This document shows, in pieces, positions 36,944 through 47,311 of a DNA stretch of 64,000 nucleotides. The notes beneath the pieces were generated by a model that ran no database searches, had not been told where the DNA came from, and worked only from the letters and a program-made list of their open reading frames with translations. The stretch spans positions 1,364,001-1,428,000 of the forward strand of contig NZ_CP125295.1 in the NCBI RefSeq assembly GCF_030412785.1, given 5' to 3'. The first letter of the stretch is position 1. Each line of letters opens with the position of its first letter. A program made the position numbers and the translations under genes. This stretch comes from Paraburkholderia sabiae. Lineage in GTDB: Bacteria > Pseudomonadota > Gammaproteobacteria > Burkholderiales > Burkholderiaceae.

Positions 36944-38026
36944 TTATTCGGACTCGCCGTCGCTTGCCTGCGCCAGCAACGCCTCGCGCGCGGCTTCATT
37001 AAAAAGGGGATGCTGGGCGGCTTCCGCCGGCGTCAGCACGGGCGACACGCAACAGTCCAGCGGCACCAGCAGCGTCAGCCATTCGTCGAGCGGACGTGTG
37101 GCGATCACGTCCGCCATGTCCTTGATCAGCTGCACGGCGTCCGGTCCGGAAATCGACTGGCCGAGACTCCAGTGGCGCGTCGCCCAGTCCGGGCGGTCGA
37201 GCGCCATGCACAGCGTTTCCCAGAATTTCAGTTCGAGCGCGCCGACGGCGAGCCATCGTCCGTCGAGCGTGCGGTACAGGTTGTAGCAGGGCACGCCGCC
37301 GTTCAGCAGACTGCTGCCCGCGACGGGCGCGGTGCCGTCATTGGCGAGCGCGACCTGGGCGACGACGTTGTTCGCATACGTGGAATGCGCCATCGATACA
37401 TCGACGAACCGCCCGTCGCCGCCACGCGCCACGGCCCACAGCGCCGCGAGAATCTGATTGACGGCCGACAGCGCACCGCCGAGCAGATCCGCGATCTGGA
37501 AATTGGGCAGGATCGGCGCGCCGTCGCGCGAAGCAAGTTGATCGAGCACACCCGCATACGCGATGTAGTTCAGATCGTGTCCGGCCAGTTGCGCAAACGG
37601 ACCGTCCGTGCCGTAGCCGGAAATCGCGCAATAGACGAGCTTCGGGTTGATCACCCGCAACACTTCATAGCCGACGCCGAGCCGGTCCATCACGCCCGGC
37701 CGGAAGCTTTCGATCAGCACGTCCGACTCGCGCGCCAGCGCCATCAGCACGGTGCGTCCGCCTTCCGACTTCAGATCGAGCCGCGTTTCGCGCTTGCCGC
37801 GATTCACGAGCCGGTAGAACGCGCCGGGCCGTCCCGCGACGCGGTCGGCCGTGCTCTGCATCATCGTGCGCGTGGCGTCGCCGGCGCCGGGCGCTTCGAT
37901 CTTCAACACGTCGGCGCCCATTTCCGCGAGCCGGAGCGTCGCGACGGGACCGGGCAACAGGCGCGTCAGATCGAGCACGCGCAAGCCCTTCAGTGCGGCA
38001 GTAGACGACAATGCCCAGCCCTCCAT
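36944..38026 (-). CDS. CaiB/BaiF-family CoA transferase, alpha-methylacyl-CoA racemase-like
   Basis: A 360-residue family III CoA-transferase fold protein. GLRVLDLTRLLPGPVATLRLAEMGADVLKIE is the typical start. AGHDLNYIAYAGVL and FQIADLLGGALSAVNQIL carry a His and an Asp at the places used by alpha-methylacyl-CoA racemases (GHDxNY motif), so racemisation of 2-methylacyl-CoA thioesters is more likely than CoA transfer. The role would be in branched-chain fatty acid or sterol breakdown; the substrate is unknown. It lies 57 bp downstream of the ABC-F gene. Confidence 0.87.
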   Translation of the reverse strand: MEGWALSSTAALKGLRVLDLTRLLPGPVATLRLAEMGADVLKIEAPGAGDATRTMMQSTADRVAGRPGAFYRLVNRGKRETRLDLKSEGGRTVLMALARESDVLIESFRPGVMDRLGVGYEVLRVINPKLVYCAISGYGTDGPFAQLAGHDLNYIAYAGVLDQLASRDGAPILPNFQIADLLGGALSAVNQILAALWAVARGGDGRFVDVSMAHSTYANNVVAQVALANDGTAPVAGSSLLNGGVPCYNLYRTLDGRWLAVGALELKFWETLCMALDRPDWATRHWSLGQSISGPDAVQLIKDMADVIATRPLDEWLTLLVPLDCCVSPVLTPAEAAQHPLFNEAAREALLAQASDGESE

Positions 38027-38083
38027 CGATTGCTGGCGCGGCCTCGCTTCCCTGTGTGTTCCTTCGCCGGGGCGAAGGGGCCG

Positions 38084-40024
38084 TTAGCCGATTTGTTCGA
38101 GTTCCTCGTGCGCTTCGAGCCATTCGGCTTCGAGCGTTTCGAGTCTTGCGTTGACATCCGCCTGACGGCGTATCGATTCCGTCAGCTTCGTTTTCTGCTC
38201 GGCGGCGTAGCTGGCGGGATCGGCGACGAATGCGTCGAGCGTCGCCTTTTCCGCGTTCAGCGCGTCCATTTCCTTTTCGATCTTTGCAATGCGCGTTTGC
38301 AGCGGCTTCTTCAGATGCGCGAGCTTCTGGCGCGTTTCCGCTTCCAGACGGCGTTGCTCCTTGCGATTCACATCCGTGCTGCCCGCGTTGCCGTTCCCCG
38401 CTGCGCCGTCGCCGGCCTTCAACGCGGCGCGCTGTTCGGCGGCATGCTGCAGCAGCCAGTCGCGGTAGTCGTCGAGGTCGCCGTCGAACGGCTCCAGCCT
38501 GTGCTTCGCGACGAGCATAAACTGGTCCGTGGTCGCGCGCAGCAAATGCCGGTCGTGCGACACGAGGATCAGCGTGCCTTCGAACTGCGCGAGCGCCATG
38601 GTCAGCGCGTGGCGCGTTTCGAGATCCAGGTGGTTGGTCGGTTCGTCGAGCAGCAGCAGATTCGGCTTCTGCCAGATGATCAGCGCGAGCGCGAGACGCG
38701 CCTTTTCGCCGCCGGAGAAAGGCGCGATGGCGGCCGTCGCCATGTCGCCGGAAAAGTTGAAGCTGCCGAGGAAGTCGCGCAATTCCTGTTCGCGCGTGTC
38801 GGGCGCGAGTCGCGCCAGATGCTGCAACGGCGAGTCGTCGGGCCGAAGCGTTTCGAGCTGATGCTGCGCGAAGTAGCCGATCTGCAGACCCTTGCCTTGA
38901 CGCACATGGCCGCCGAGTGCTTCCAGCGTGCCTGCGAGCGTCTTGATCAGCGTCGACTTGCCCTGACCGTTCGCGCCGAGCAGGCCGATGCGCTGCCCGT
39001 TCTGGATGGACAGCGCGACGCGTTCGACAATAGGAATCTCGCCGCCGGCTGCCGCGTGATAACCGCAGCGCACGTCTTCCATCACCATCATCGGATTCGG
39101 CGCGGAGTCGGGTGTACGGAACTCGAAGGTAAACGGCGACGCGATATGGGCGGGCGCGATCAGCTCCATCTTTTCGAGCGCCTTCATCCGGCTTTGCGCC
39201 TGGCGCGCCTTGGTCGCCTTCGCCTTGAAGCGGTCGACGAAGCTCTGCAGATGCTCGATGGTCTTGCGCTGCTTCTCGTACGCGCTTTGCTGCAACGCGA
39301 GTTGCTGCGCGCGCAGCACTTCGAATTGCGAGTAGTTGCCGCCGTACCGCTTGATCTGCTGGTTCTCGAGATGCAGCGTAACATTGCAGACCGAATCGAG
39401 AAATTCGCGGTCGTGCGAGATCACGATCAGCGTGCCTGGATAGCGGTGCAGCCAGTCTTCGAGCCAGACGATGGCGTCGAGGTCCAGGTGGTTGGTTGGT
39501 TCGTCGAGCAGCAGCAGGTCCGAGCGGCACATCAGCGCCTGCGCGAGATTCAGACGCATGCGCCAGCCGCCCGAAAAACTGCCGACGCTCGCGCGCGTCT
39601 GGTCGAGCGTGAAGCCCAGGCCGAGCAGCAAGGCTTCGGCGCGAGCGGGCGCCGTATAGCCGTCGGCGTCGGCGAACGCGGCGTGTGCCTCGCCTTCGGC
39701 CGCGCCGTCATGGGCCGCGGAGGCGGACGCGATGCGGGCTTCGATGGCGCGCAGCGCGGCGTCGCCGTCGAGCGTGTATTCGAGCGCGGTCTTGTCGACG
39801 GCGGGCGTTTCCTGTGCGACGTGCGCGATCTGCCACGACGGCGGCAGGGAGACATCGCCGCCGTCAGCGTGCAGTTCGCCGAGCAGAACGGAGAACAGAG
39901 TCGATTTGCCCGCGCCGTTTGCGCCCACGAGACCGGCTTTCTCGCCGGGATTGAGCGAGAACGTGGTCTGTTCGAAAAGCGGTTTCGTGCCGCGCGCGAG
40001 ACTGAACTGGTTGAAGCGGATCAC
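38084..40024 (-). CDS. yheS: ABC-F family ATP-binding protein, YheS type
   Basis: A 646-residue soluble protein with two ABC domains and no membrane part. Walker A motifs are GANGAGKS and GANGQGKS, signatures FSGGWRMRLNLAQAL and FSGGEKARLALAL, and both Walker B motifs read LLLLDEPTNHLDL. The linker between the domains (SYEKQRKTIEHLQSF, KATKARQAQSRMKALEKME) is the P-site tRNA-interaction motif. The C terminus is a charged coiled coil. ABC-F proteins bind the ribosomal E site and relieve stalling. Close resemblance to E. coli YheS throughout supports the name. Confidence 0.92.
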   Translation of the reverse strand: MIRFNQFSLARGTKPLFEQTTFSLNPGEKAGLVGANGAGKSTLFSVLLGELHADGGDVSLPPSWQIAHVAQETPAVDKTALEYTLDGDAALRAIEARIASASAAHDGAAEGEAHAAFADADGYTAPARAEALLLGLGFTLDQTRASVGSFSGGWRMRLNLAQALMCRSDLLLLDEPTNHLDLDAIVWLEDWLHRYPGTLIVISHDREFLDSVCNVTLHLENQQIKRYGGNYSQFEVLRAQQLALQQSAYEKQRKTIEHLQSFVDRFKAKATKARQAQSRMKALEKMELIAPAHIASPFTFEFRTPDSAPNPMMVMEDVRCGYHAAAGGEIPIVERVALSIQNGQRIGLLGANGQGKSTLIKTLAGTLEALGGHVRQGKGLQIGYFAQHQLETLRPDDSPLQHLARLAPDTREQELRDFLGSFNFSGDMATAAIAPFSGGEKARLALALIIWQKPNLLLLDEPTNHLDLETRHALTMALAQFEGTLILVSHDRHLLRATTDQFMLVAKHRLEPFDGDLDDYRDWLLQHAAEQRAALKAGDGAAGNGNAGSTDVNRKEQRRLEAETRQKLAHLKKPLQTRIAKIEKEMDALNAEKATLDAFVADPASYAAEQKTKLTESIRRQADVNARLETLEAEWLEAHEELEQIG

Positions 40025-40079
40025 AACGAGGCCGGCTGAAAGAAAAACGCTATTTTAGACTGCGCGGCGCGCACCCAGG

Positions 40080-40098
40080 CATTGGCCGATCGGCCAGG
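40080..40098. promoter_or_regulatory. 19-bp palindromic sequence, copy 1
   Basis: A 19-base sequence with the perfect palindrome TGGCCGATCGGCCA at its core lies midway in the 126-bp divergent region between the ABC-F gene and the glutathione peroxidase gene. An identical 19-mer is at 54463-54481. This suggests a shared operator. Confidence 0.5.
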
Positions 40099-40150
40099 TG
40101 GCGCGCGGCCTCGGAGCCATTAGACTAACGACATTCCTGGAGGGCGACAC

Positions 40151-40639
40151 ATGGCGGACAAGTCTTCGATTTATTCCTTCTCGGCACGCACGCTGGACGG
40201 CGAGCCGGTGAGCCTCGAACGTTACGACGGCAAGGTGATGCTGATCGTCAACACGGCGAGCGAATGCGGCTTCACGCCGCAATATGCGGGCTTGCAGAAA
40301 CTGCACGAACAGTACGCGGCGCGCGGGTTGCAGGTGCTCGGTTTTCCGTGCAACCAGTTCGGCAAGCAGGAGCCCGGCGACGCCACGCAGATCGGTGCGT
40401 TCTGCGAGAAGAACTATGGCGTCACGTTCCAGATGTTCGACAAGATCGAAGTGAACGGCTCGGATGCGCATCCGCTGTTCAGGTTTCTGAAGGACGAAGC
40501 GCCCGGCGTGCTCGGACTCGAAGCGATCAAGTGGAATTTCACGAAGTTTCTGGTCGACCGCAACGGCAAGGTCGTCAAGCGCTACGCGCCGACCACGAAG
40601 CCCGAAACGATCACCGAGGACATCGAAGCGCTGCTGTAA
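40151..40639 (+). CDS. Glutathione peroxidase-family protein (thiol peroxidase, BtuE-like)
   Basis: A 162-residue peroxidase that reduces hydroperoxides. The active-site residue is Cys39 in NTASECGFTPQY, not selenocysteine. The partner Gln is in FPCNQFGKQEPG and the Trp in IKWNFTKFLVD. Lacking the tetramer loop, such short bacterial forms often use thioredoxin rather than glutathione. No signal peptide is present, so it is cytoplasmic. ATG 40151 has TGGAGGG upstream. It is divergent from the ABC-F gene and convergent with cardiolipin synthase, with a 6-bp gap. Confidence 0.93.
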   Translation: MADKSSIYSFSARTLDGEPVSLERYDGKVMLIVNTASECGFTPQYAGLQKLHEQYAARGLQVLGFPCNQFGKQEPGDATQIGAFCEKNYGVTFQMFDKIEVNGSDAHPLFRFLKDEAPGVLGLEAIKWNFTKFLVDRNGKVVKRYAPTTKPETITEDIEALL

Positions 40640-40645
40640 CGGGCA

Positions 40646-42082
40646 TCAGAGAATCGGCGCGAATAACCGCGCAACATGCATCAGCACGCGCCGCAGTGCG
40701 GGCGCGTTGCGATACTCGCTGCGGTCTATCTCGTACGATTGGTCGAAATCGCGCAGCAGCATCTCTTCGACCTCGAGAGCGAAAGCGTGATCGACGGTCA
40801 GCACCATGATCTCGAAGTTCAGGCGGAACGAGCGGTTGTCGAGGTTCGCGCTGCCCACAGCGGCCGCCACGTCGTCGATCAGCACCACTTTCTGATGCAA
40901 AAAGCCCGGCCGGTAGCGGAACACCCGAACGCCGGCGCGGATCGAGTCAAACGCGTAAAGCTTCGACGCCTCGAACACCACACGGTGATCGCGCCGGCTC
41001 GGAATCAGGATGCGCACGTCGACGCCGCGCAGTGCCGCCAGCCGCAGCGCGGCGAACACGGCTTCGTCAGGGACGAGATAGGGCGTCGTGATCCAGATGC
41101 GCTCGCGCGCCGCGTTGATCGCTTCGACGAAGAATAGCGAGCAGGTTTCCTGCTTGTCGGCAGGGCCCGTCGGCACGACGAGGCAGTGCATGCCGTCGCC
41201 GGGCTCGACGGCCGGCGAATCGAATTGCGGCAGATCCTGCGTGGCCCAGTACCAGTCTTCCGTGAAGATGAACTGGATGCTCGCAACGACGGGACCACGC
41301 ACCTCGATATGCGTATCGCGCCACGGCGAAAGCGGCGGCTTGCCGCCCAGATACTCGACGCCGACGTTATGCCCGCCGACGAACGCACGCTCGCCGTCGA
41401 CCACGACGATTTTGCGGTGATTGCGGAAGTTGAGCTGGAAACGGTTGACGAACTTGCGGTTCGTCGCGAAAGGGTGCATCTGCACGCCGCCCGCGAGCAG
41501 CGACGCGACATAGCGATGCGGCAGATCGAAGCTGCCGATGCTGTCGTACAGCACATACACGCGCACGCCTTGCGCGGCCTTCGCGAGCAGCGCGTCCTTG
41601 AGCATCTCGCCGAGCGCGTCGGCGCGCACGATGAAAAACTGCACGATCACGTAGTGCTGCGCGTGTTCGATCGCATCGAGAATCGCCGCGAAGGTCGCTT
41701 CGCCGTTCACGAGCGTACGGACGCTGTTGCCGGGCAGAAACGGCATGCCGGAAAGCCGCGTGAGCGAGCGTACGAAATGATGTCCGAGCGCTTCTGTGGG
41801 ACGGCCTTGCGATGAGGCTTCCGTGTCCCATTCGGGCGGATGCGCGCGCGTGCGCAGCGTTTCGTTTTCCAGGCGGCGCGCGTCGGCGTAACCGGCGAAC
41901 TTGCTGCGCCCGAGAAACAGATACGGGACGAGCGTCAGATACGGCATCGCGACGAGCGACACCGCCCACGCGATCGCGCCTTGCGACGTGCGGGTATGCA
42001 GAATGGCATGACACGCCGCGATCACGCCCAGCGCGTGGGCGAGGAACACGAGCGTGCCGATGTGGAGCAGGTCGAATTGCAT
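40646..42082 (-). CDS. cls: Cardiolipin synthase
   Basis: A 478-residue phospholipase D-family enzyme making cardiolipin from phosphatidylglycerol. Two N-terminal membrane helices (FDLLHIGTLVFLAHALGVIAA and the WAVSLVAMPYLTLVPYLFLG region) precede two HKD motifs: HRKIVVVDGERAFVGG, and HQKVVLID followed by AVGSANLDNRS. Length and layout match ClsA. Start ATG at 42082. It converges with the peroxidase gene, with almost no space and no clear terminator between them. Confidence 0.94.
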   Translation of the reverse strand: MQFDLLHIGTLVFLAHALGVIAACHAILHTRTSQGAIAWAVSLVAMPYLTLVPYLFLGRSKFAGYADARRLENETLRTRAHPPEWDTEASSQGRPTEALGHHFVRSLTRLSGMPFLPGNSVRTLVNGEATFAAILDAIEHAQHYVIVQFFIVRADALGEMLKDALLAKAAQGVRVYVLYDSIGSFDLPHRYVASLLAGGVQMHPFATNRKFVNRFQLNFRNHRKIVVVDGERAFVGGHNVGVEYLGGKPPLSPWRDTHIEVRGPVVASIQFIFTEDWYWATQDLPQFDSPAVEPGDGMHCLVVPTGPADKQETCSLFFVEAINAARERIWITTPYLVPDEAVFAALRLAALRGVDVRILIPSRRDHRVVFEASKLYAFDSIRAGVRVFRYRPGFLHQKVVLIDDVAAAVGSANLDNRSFRLNFEIMVLTVDHAFALEVEEMLLRDFDQSYEIDRSEYRNAPALRRVLMHVARLFAPIL

Positions 42083-42215
42083 AAGCGTGCGAGGGATGAC
42101 CGTCGCGCTGCGGGTGGTTGGCTTCGTGGTTCCGGCAGCGCGGTCGCGCTCATATTACCGAAAGCGTCCGCGTCGCGGTCAGCCCTTCGACGCGTCACGT
42201 CGAATGCGCAAGCTC

Positions 42216-42258
42216 AAAAACAAACGACGCACGGCGCTCCGGGGAGCAGCGTGCGTCG
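42216..42258 (-). terminator. Terminator of the dap/prmB cluster
   Basis: CGACGCACG pairs with CGTGCGTCG, with an inner GCTCC/GGAGC stem and two small internal mismatches. On the minus strand it is followed by a T-rich run, 30 nt after the prmB stop. Confidence 0.75.
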
Positions 42259-42287
42259 CGCGATGCAGCGTTGGCCGCGTGCAGACG

Positions 42288-43175
42288 TCAGTTGGCCGGG
42301 AGGTCGCTGGCCTGGATCAGGAACACGTTGTCGTCGCCGGCGCTCGTCGACATCCACACGAGATCGAGGCCGCCGAACGCCGCTTCGACGTGCGCGCGTT
42401 CGTTGCCGATTTCAACGACCAGCACGCCGTCGTCCGTCAGCCAGTTGCGCGCTTCGGCGATGATGCGGCGCACGATGTCCATGCCGTCCGCGCCGCCCGC
42501 CAGCGCCATCTCCGGCTCGTGCTTGTACTCCGGTGGCAGCGCCTTCATCGAATCAGCATTGACGTACGGCGGATTCGTAATGATCACGTCGTAGCGGCGC
42601 TCCGGCAACGGCGCGTACAGGTCGCCTTCGAACAGGGCAATCCGTTCTTCGAGCTGATACTCGTGGACATTGCGCGTCGCCACTTCGAGCGCGGCGGCCG
42701 ACAGATCGACGGCATCGATATCGGCATTCGGGAACGCGTACGCCGAGAGAATTGCGAGACAGCCGGAGCCCGTGCACAGTTCGAGCACCGCGCCAACCTG
42801 TTCGGGATCCTCGACATAGGGCTGCAGGCCGTCCTGCAGCAATTCGCCGATGAACGAACGCGGCACGATCACGCGCTCGTCGACGTGAAAGCGGTGGCCG
42901 TGCATCCACGCTTCCTGCGTGATGTAGGCAGCTGGCACGCGATCTTTCGCGCGCCGTTCGACCACCTTCAGCACCGATTCGATTTCTTCGGGCGTGAGGC
43001 GCGCGTCGAGAAACGGCTCGAGCAGGTCGATGGGCAGATGCAGCGTGTGCAGCACGAGATACGCGGCTTCGTCATAAGCGTTCGACGAGCCGTGGCCGAA
43101 CGCCAGTCCGGCCTGGTTGAAGCGCGACACCGCGTAGCGCAGCACGTCGCGAACCGTGGAAAACGGATGAGTCAT
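42288..43175 (-). CDS. prmB: Ribosomal protein L3 N5-glutamine methyltransferase
   Basis: PrmB methylates a glutamine of ribosomal protein L3 using SAM. The 295-residue protein shows the SAM motif LCTGSGCLAILSAYAFP and the catalytic NPPYVNADSM, shared with PrmC/HemK. The N-terminal helical domain (AYLVLHTLHLPIDLLEPFLDARL) is PrmB-like, as PrmC has a different one. The start ATG at 43175 lies 15 bp after the dapE stop, so it is last in the dap cluster. This same gene order is common in Burkholderia relatives. Confidence 0.93.
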   Translation of the reverse strand: MTHPFSTVRDVLRYAVSRFNQAGLAFGHGSSNAYDEAAYLVLHTLHLPIDLLEPFLDARLTPEEIESVLKVVERRAKDRVPAAYITQEAWMHGHRFHVDERVIVPRSFIGELLQDGLQPYVEDPEQVGAVLELCTGSGCLAILSAYAFPNADIDAVDLSAAALEVATRNVHEYQLEERIALFEGDLYAPLPERRYDVIITNPPYVNADSMKALPPEYKHEPEMALAGGADGMDIVRRIIAEARNWLTDDGVLVVEIGNERAHVEAAFGGLDLVWMSTSAGDDNVFLIQASDLPAN

Positions 43176-43190
43176 GGTCGAGGCCCTCCG

Positions 43191-44364
<1,174 letters not shown>

Positions 44365-44391
44365 AAAAAATGCCGGCCCACGAAGGCCGGC
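44365..44391 (-). terminator. Intrinsic terminator inside the dap cluster
   Basis: GCCGGCC pairs with GGCCGGC around a 6-base loop and is followed on the minus strand by TTTTTT. It lies 38 nt past the Spx-like gene stop and 35 nt before dapE. Confidence 0.8.
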
Positions 44392-44429
44392 AACAACAAG
44401 GCGACTTGATGCAAGCGTGCTGCGTTCGT

Positions 44430-44795
44430 TCAGCCGAACAGCGTCTCGTATTGTTCGGCGGAAAAGCCCAGCGTCTTCACGCGGCCGTTCACGACGACCA
44501 CGGGCCGCTTGATGATCGACGGCTTGTGGATCATCAGCGCAATCGCGCCCGACGTCGTATCGGCTTCGGCCTTGTGCACGTCCGACAGGCCGCGCCAGGT
44601 CGTGCCGCGCTTGTTGATGAGCTGCTCCAGCGACACGTCCTTCAGCCAGTCCTGGACCAGCGCATTCGACACGCCCGCCTTCTTGAAGTCGTGGAACTCG
44701 AACTCGACGCCGTGCTCTTCGAGCCACACGCGGGCCTTCTTCACGGTGTCGCAGTTCGGAATGCCGTAGACGACAGTCTTCGCGGACTTCGCCAT
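44430..44795 (-). CDS. ArsC/Spx-family reductase, YffB-like
   Basis: A 121-residue thioredoxin-fold protein of the ArsC/Spx/YffB group. VYGIPNCDTVKKARVWLEEHG contains one active-site Cys in a C-x-x-x position; the second Cys of the CxxC form is absent. IIKRPVVVVNGRVKTLGFS is the typical C-terminal block with the conserved RP and GF. YffB-type members have weak glutathione-dependent reductase activity; arsenate reduction is not established. Start ATG 44795 shares one base with the dapD stop (TGATG), so it is coupled to dapD. Its place between dapD and dapE is conserved in many proteobacteria. Confidence 0.88.
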   Translation of the reverse strand: MAKSAKTVVYGIPNCDTVKKARVWLEEHGVEFEFHDFKKAGVSNALVQDWLKDVSLEQLINKRGTTWRGLSDVHKAEADTTSGAIALMIHKPSIIKRPVVVVNGRVKTLGFSAEQYETLFG

Positions 44796-45622
44796 CAATC
44801 GCCTCGCAGCAGTTCGTTCAGGCCGACCTTCGCACGCGTCTTCGCGTCGACCTTCTTGACGATCACGGCGCAGTACAGGCTGTGCGAACCGTCCTTCGAC
44901 GGCAGGTTGCCCGCAACCACCACCGAGCCCGCCGGAATGCGGCCGTACGTTACTTCGCCCGTTTCGCGGTCATAGATCTTCGTGCTCTGGCCGAGGTACA
45001 CGCCCATCGAGATCACCGAGTTCTCTTCGACGATCACGCCTTCCACGACTTCCGAGCGCGCGCCGATGAAGCAGTTGTCTTCGATGATGACGGGGTTCGC
45101 CTGCAGCGGCTCCAGCACGCCGCCGATGCCCACGCCACCCGACAGGTGCACGTTCTTGCCGATCTGCGCGCACGAGCCGACGGTGGCCCACGTGTCGACC
45201 ATCGTGCCTTCGTCGACGTAAGCGCCGATGTTGGTGTACGACGGCATCAGCACGACGTTCTTCGCGATGTACGAGCCGCGGCGCGCGATGGCGGGCGGCA
45301 CGACGCGGAAGCCGCCTGCCGCGAAGTCTTCAGCCGTGTAGTTCGCGAACTTCGACGGCACCTTGTCGTAGAACTGGGAGTAACCGCCGGCGGGCATCGG
45401 CGCGTTGTCTTCCAGACGGAACGACAGCAGCACGGCCTTCTTCAGCCACTGGTTGACGACCCAGTCGCCATCCTTCTTTTCCGCGACGCGCAGCGCGCCC
45501 TTGTCCAGTTGCTCGATGGCGTGCGCGACGGCTTCGCGCACTTCGGCGGGCGCGGCCTTCGGCGACAGGTCGGCACGGTTGTCCCAGGCGTTATCGATGA
45601 TCTGCTGAAGTTGTTGCGACAT
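44795..45622 (-). CDS. dapD: 2,3,4,5-tetrahydropyridine-2,6-dicarboxylate N-succinyltransferase
   Basis: DapD transfers succinate from succinyl-CoA to tetrahydrodipicolinate in the succinylase route to diaminopimelate and lysine. The 275-residue length equals the usual size. The left-handed beta-helix of hexapeptide repeats is clear (for example [20 protein letters not shown] and [19 protein letters not shown]). The start [13 protein letters not shown] at 45622 is the conserved N terminus; the ORF extends 27 codons further upstream without support. It lies 97 bp after dapC. Confidence 0.97.
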   Translation of the reverse strand: MSQQLQQIIDNAWDNRADLSPKAAPAEVREAVAHAIEQLDKGALRVAEKKDGDWVVNQWLKKAVLLSFRLEDNAPMPAGGYSQFYDKVPSKFANYTAEDFAAGGFRVVPPAIARRGSYIAKNVVLMPSYTNIGAYVDEGTMVDTWATVGSCAQIGKNVHLSGGVGIGGVLEPLQANPVIIEDNCFIGARSEVVEGVIVEENSVISMGVYLGQSTKIYDRETGEVTYGRIPAGSVVVAGNLPSKDGSHSLYCAVIVKKVDAKTRAKVGLNELLRGD

Positions 45623-45719
45623 GTTCGTGGTGCTCTTTCGAGAGAGTTGAAATCGGAAAGCGGGTGAGGGCGGAGCGCAGCGGCGGCGCTCCATGACGTG
45701 CATGAATCTGCCGAAGAAA

Positions 45720-46937
45720 CTAGCGTTTCAGCGAGCGGCAGAAACCGACGATGCGCTGCACGCCCTCCGTGCATTCGTCGACGCCCGCGACCAGCGCGAG
45801 GCGAACGAAATCGCGGCCGGGGTTCGTGTCGTGCGCGGTGCGCGCGAGATACGAGCCGGGCAGAACCGTCACATTATAGTCGGCGTACAGACGCTGGGCG
45901 AACTCGGCATCCGACAGGCCCGTGCGCGCGACGTTCGCCCACAGGTAGAACGCGGCGTCGGGCAGCTTGACGTCGAGCACGTCGGCGAGCATCGGCGTTA
46001 CCGTCGAAAACTTCTGCACGTACATTGCGCGGTTTTCGCGCACGTGCGCTTCGTCGCTCCAGGCAGCGATGCTCGCCGTCTGATAAACGGTCGACAAGGC
46101 CGCGCCGTGGTACGTGCGGTACAGCAGGAACTGCTTGAGGATCGACGCGTCGCCCGCGACGAAGCCGGAGCGCATGCCCGGCACGTTCGAGCGCTTCGAC
46201 AGGCTCGACAGCATGACGAGCCGCTCGAAGCCGCGCCCCAGTTTGTGCGCTGCTTCCAGGCCGCCGAGCGGCGGACGCGCTTCGTCGAAATAGATCTCGG
46301 AGTAGCATTCGTCAGAGGCGATCACAAAGCCGTGACGGTCCGACAGTTCGAACAGTTCGCGCCAGTCGTCGAGCGTCAGCACGGCGCCCGTCGGATTGCC
46401 CGGCGAGCAGACGTAGAGCAGCTGCGTGCGCGCCCAGATGTCGTCGGGGATGGCCGAATAGTCGCAGGCGAAGTTGCGCTTCGGGTCGCTATTGGCGAAA
46501 TACGGCTGCGCGCCCGCCAGCAGCGCGGCGCCTTCATAGATTTGATAGAACGGGTTCGGACAGAGTACGATCGCAGGCTCGCCCCCGGCGTTTTTCTTCG
46601 GGTCGATCACGGTCTGCGCAAGCGCGAACAGCGCCTCGCGCGAACCGGCCACGGGCAGTACCTGAGTGGCGGGATCGACGGGCGGCAGGTTGTAGCGCGT
46701 CGTGACCCACTTCGCGATCGCTTCGCGCAGCGCCGGCGCACCGATGGTCGCCGGATACGCCGCGAGACCGCCGAGCGAATCGATCACGGCTTTGCGGATC
46801 AGTTCGGGCGTCGGATGTTTCGGCTCGCCGATCCCGAAGCTGATATGCGAGAGATGGGCGGGCGGCGTGACATCCTTGAAGAGCAGGCGCAGCTTTTCGA
46901 AGGGATAGGGCTGAAGAGAGTCGAGTAGCGGGTTCAC
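45720..46937 (-). CDS. dapC: Succinyldiaminopimelate transaminase
   Basis: DapC is a PLP aminotransferase converting N-succinyl-2-amino-6-oxopimelate to succinyl-diaminopimelate with glutamate. The 405-residue class I enzyme shows [20 protein letters not shown] near the start, [21 protein letters not shown] with the conserved NPTG, and the PLP lysine in [18 protein letters not shown]. The start is taken as a GTG at 46937 ([16 protein letters not shown] follows), the family N terminus; no clear ribosome site precedes it. It heads the dapC-dapD-Spx-like-dapE-prmB cluster. A TATAAT (minus strand, 47067-47062) may belong to its promoter. Confidence 0.93.
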   Translation of the reverse strand: MNPLLDSLQPYPFEKLRLLFKDVTPPAHLSHISFGIGEPKHPTPELIRKAVIDSLGGLAAYPATIGAPALREAIAKWVTTRYNLPPVDPATQVLPVAGSREALFALAQTVIDPKKNAGGEPAIVLCPNPFYQIYEGAALLAGAQPYFANSDPKRNFACDYSAIPDDIWARTQLLYVCSPGNPTGAVLTLDDWRELFELSDRHGFVIASDECYSEIYFDEARPPLGGLEAAHKLGRGFERLVMLSSLSKRSNVPGMRSGFVAGDASILKQFLLYRTYHGAALSTVYQTASIAAWSDEAHVRENRAMYVQKFSTVTPMLADVLDVKLPDAAFYLWANVARTGLSDAEFAQRLYADYNVTVLPGSYLARTAHDTNPGRDFVRLALVAGVDECTEGVQRIVGFCRSLKR

Positions 46938-47311
46938 TTGGCGGTTCGGGCGTATGTTCGGCGTGGACTGACACAGGTGAAGGCGGCGCGCGGCGGCCAT
47001 CGGCGCGAAGGCCCGGATGCGTTGGCATCGGGCGGCTGACGGCTCGGGCGAGGAGTGACCGATTATAGCGTGTCGGCAAGCGGCGGCACGGCGCATTAGC
47101 CGATCGGACAAGGCTTTGCGCTGCCGCAGCAGATGCGAGCGGCGAAGCAGACGCGAAGGGCGTGAGACGAGGCGCCATGCGGGCAGTATCCCGATCGCGA
47201 CGGTAACGGATTCAGAGGCAACGGCTGGCAGCGATCACGCGCCGCCGTCGTCCGCAACACAAGGCAGACAGACATGCAATACAGGCTGGACATCGGCGGG
47301 AGCGCCGCGCG
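46938..47311. promoter_or_regulatory. Divergent intergenic region dapC-EamA gene
   Basis: No gene is seen in these 374 bp. The minus strand has a perfect TATAAT (47067 to 47062) about 125 bp before dapC, without a good -35. Nothing convincing is seen for the EamA gene on the plus strand. Confidence 0.4.

Noticed and set aside
37010..40039. A 1009-codon plus-strand open frame opposite the CoA-transferase and ABC-F genes.
   Set aside because: It runs across two well-identified minus-strand genes and their gap. Its composition (Arg, Gln, His, Val rich) is typical of an antisense shadow.
40265..40275. Selenocysteine codon in the glutathione peroxidase.
   Set aside because: The active-site codon is TGC (Cys39), not TGA.
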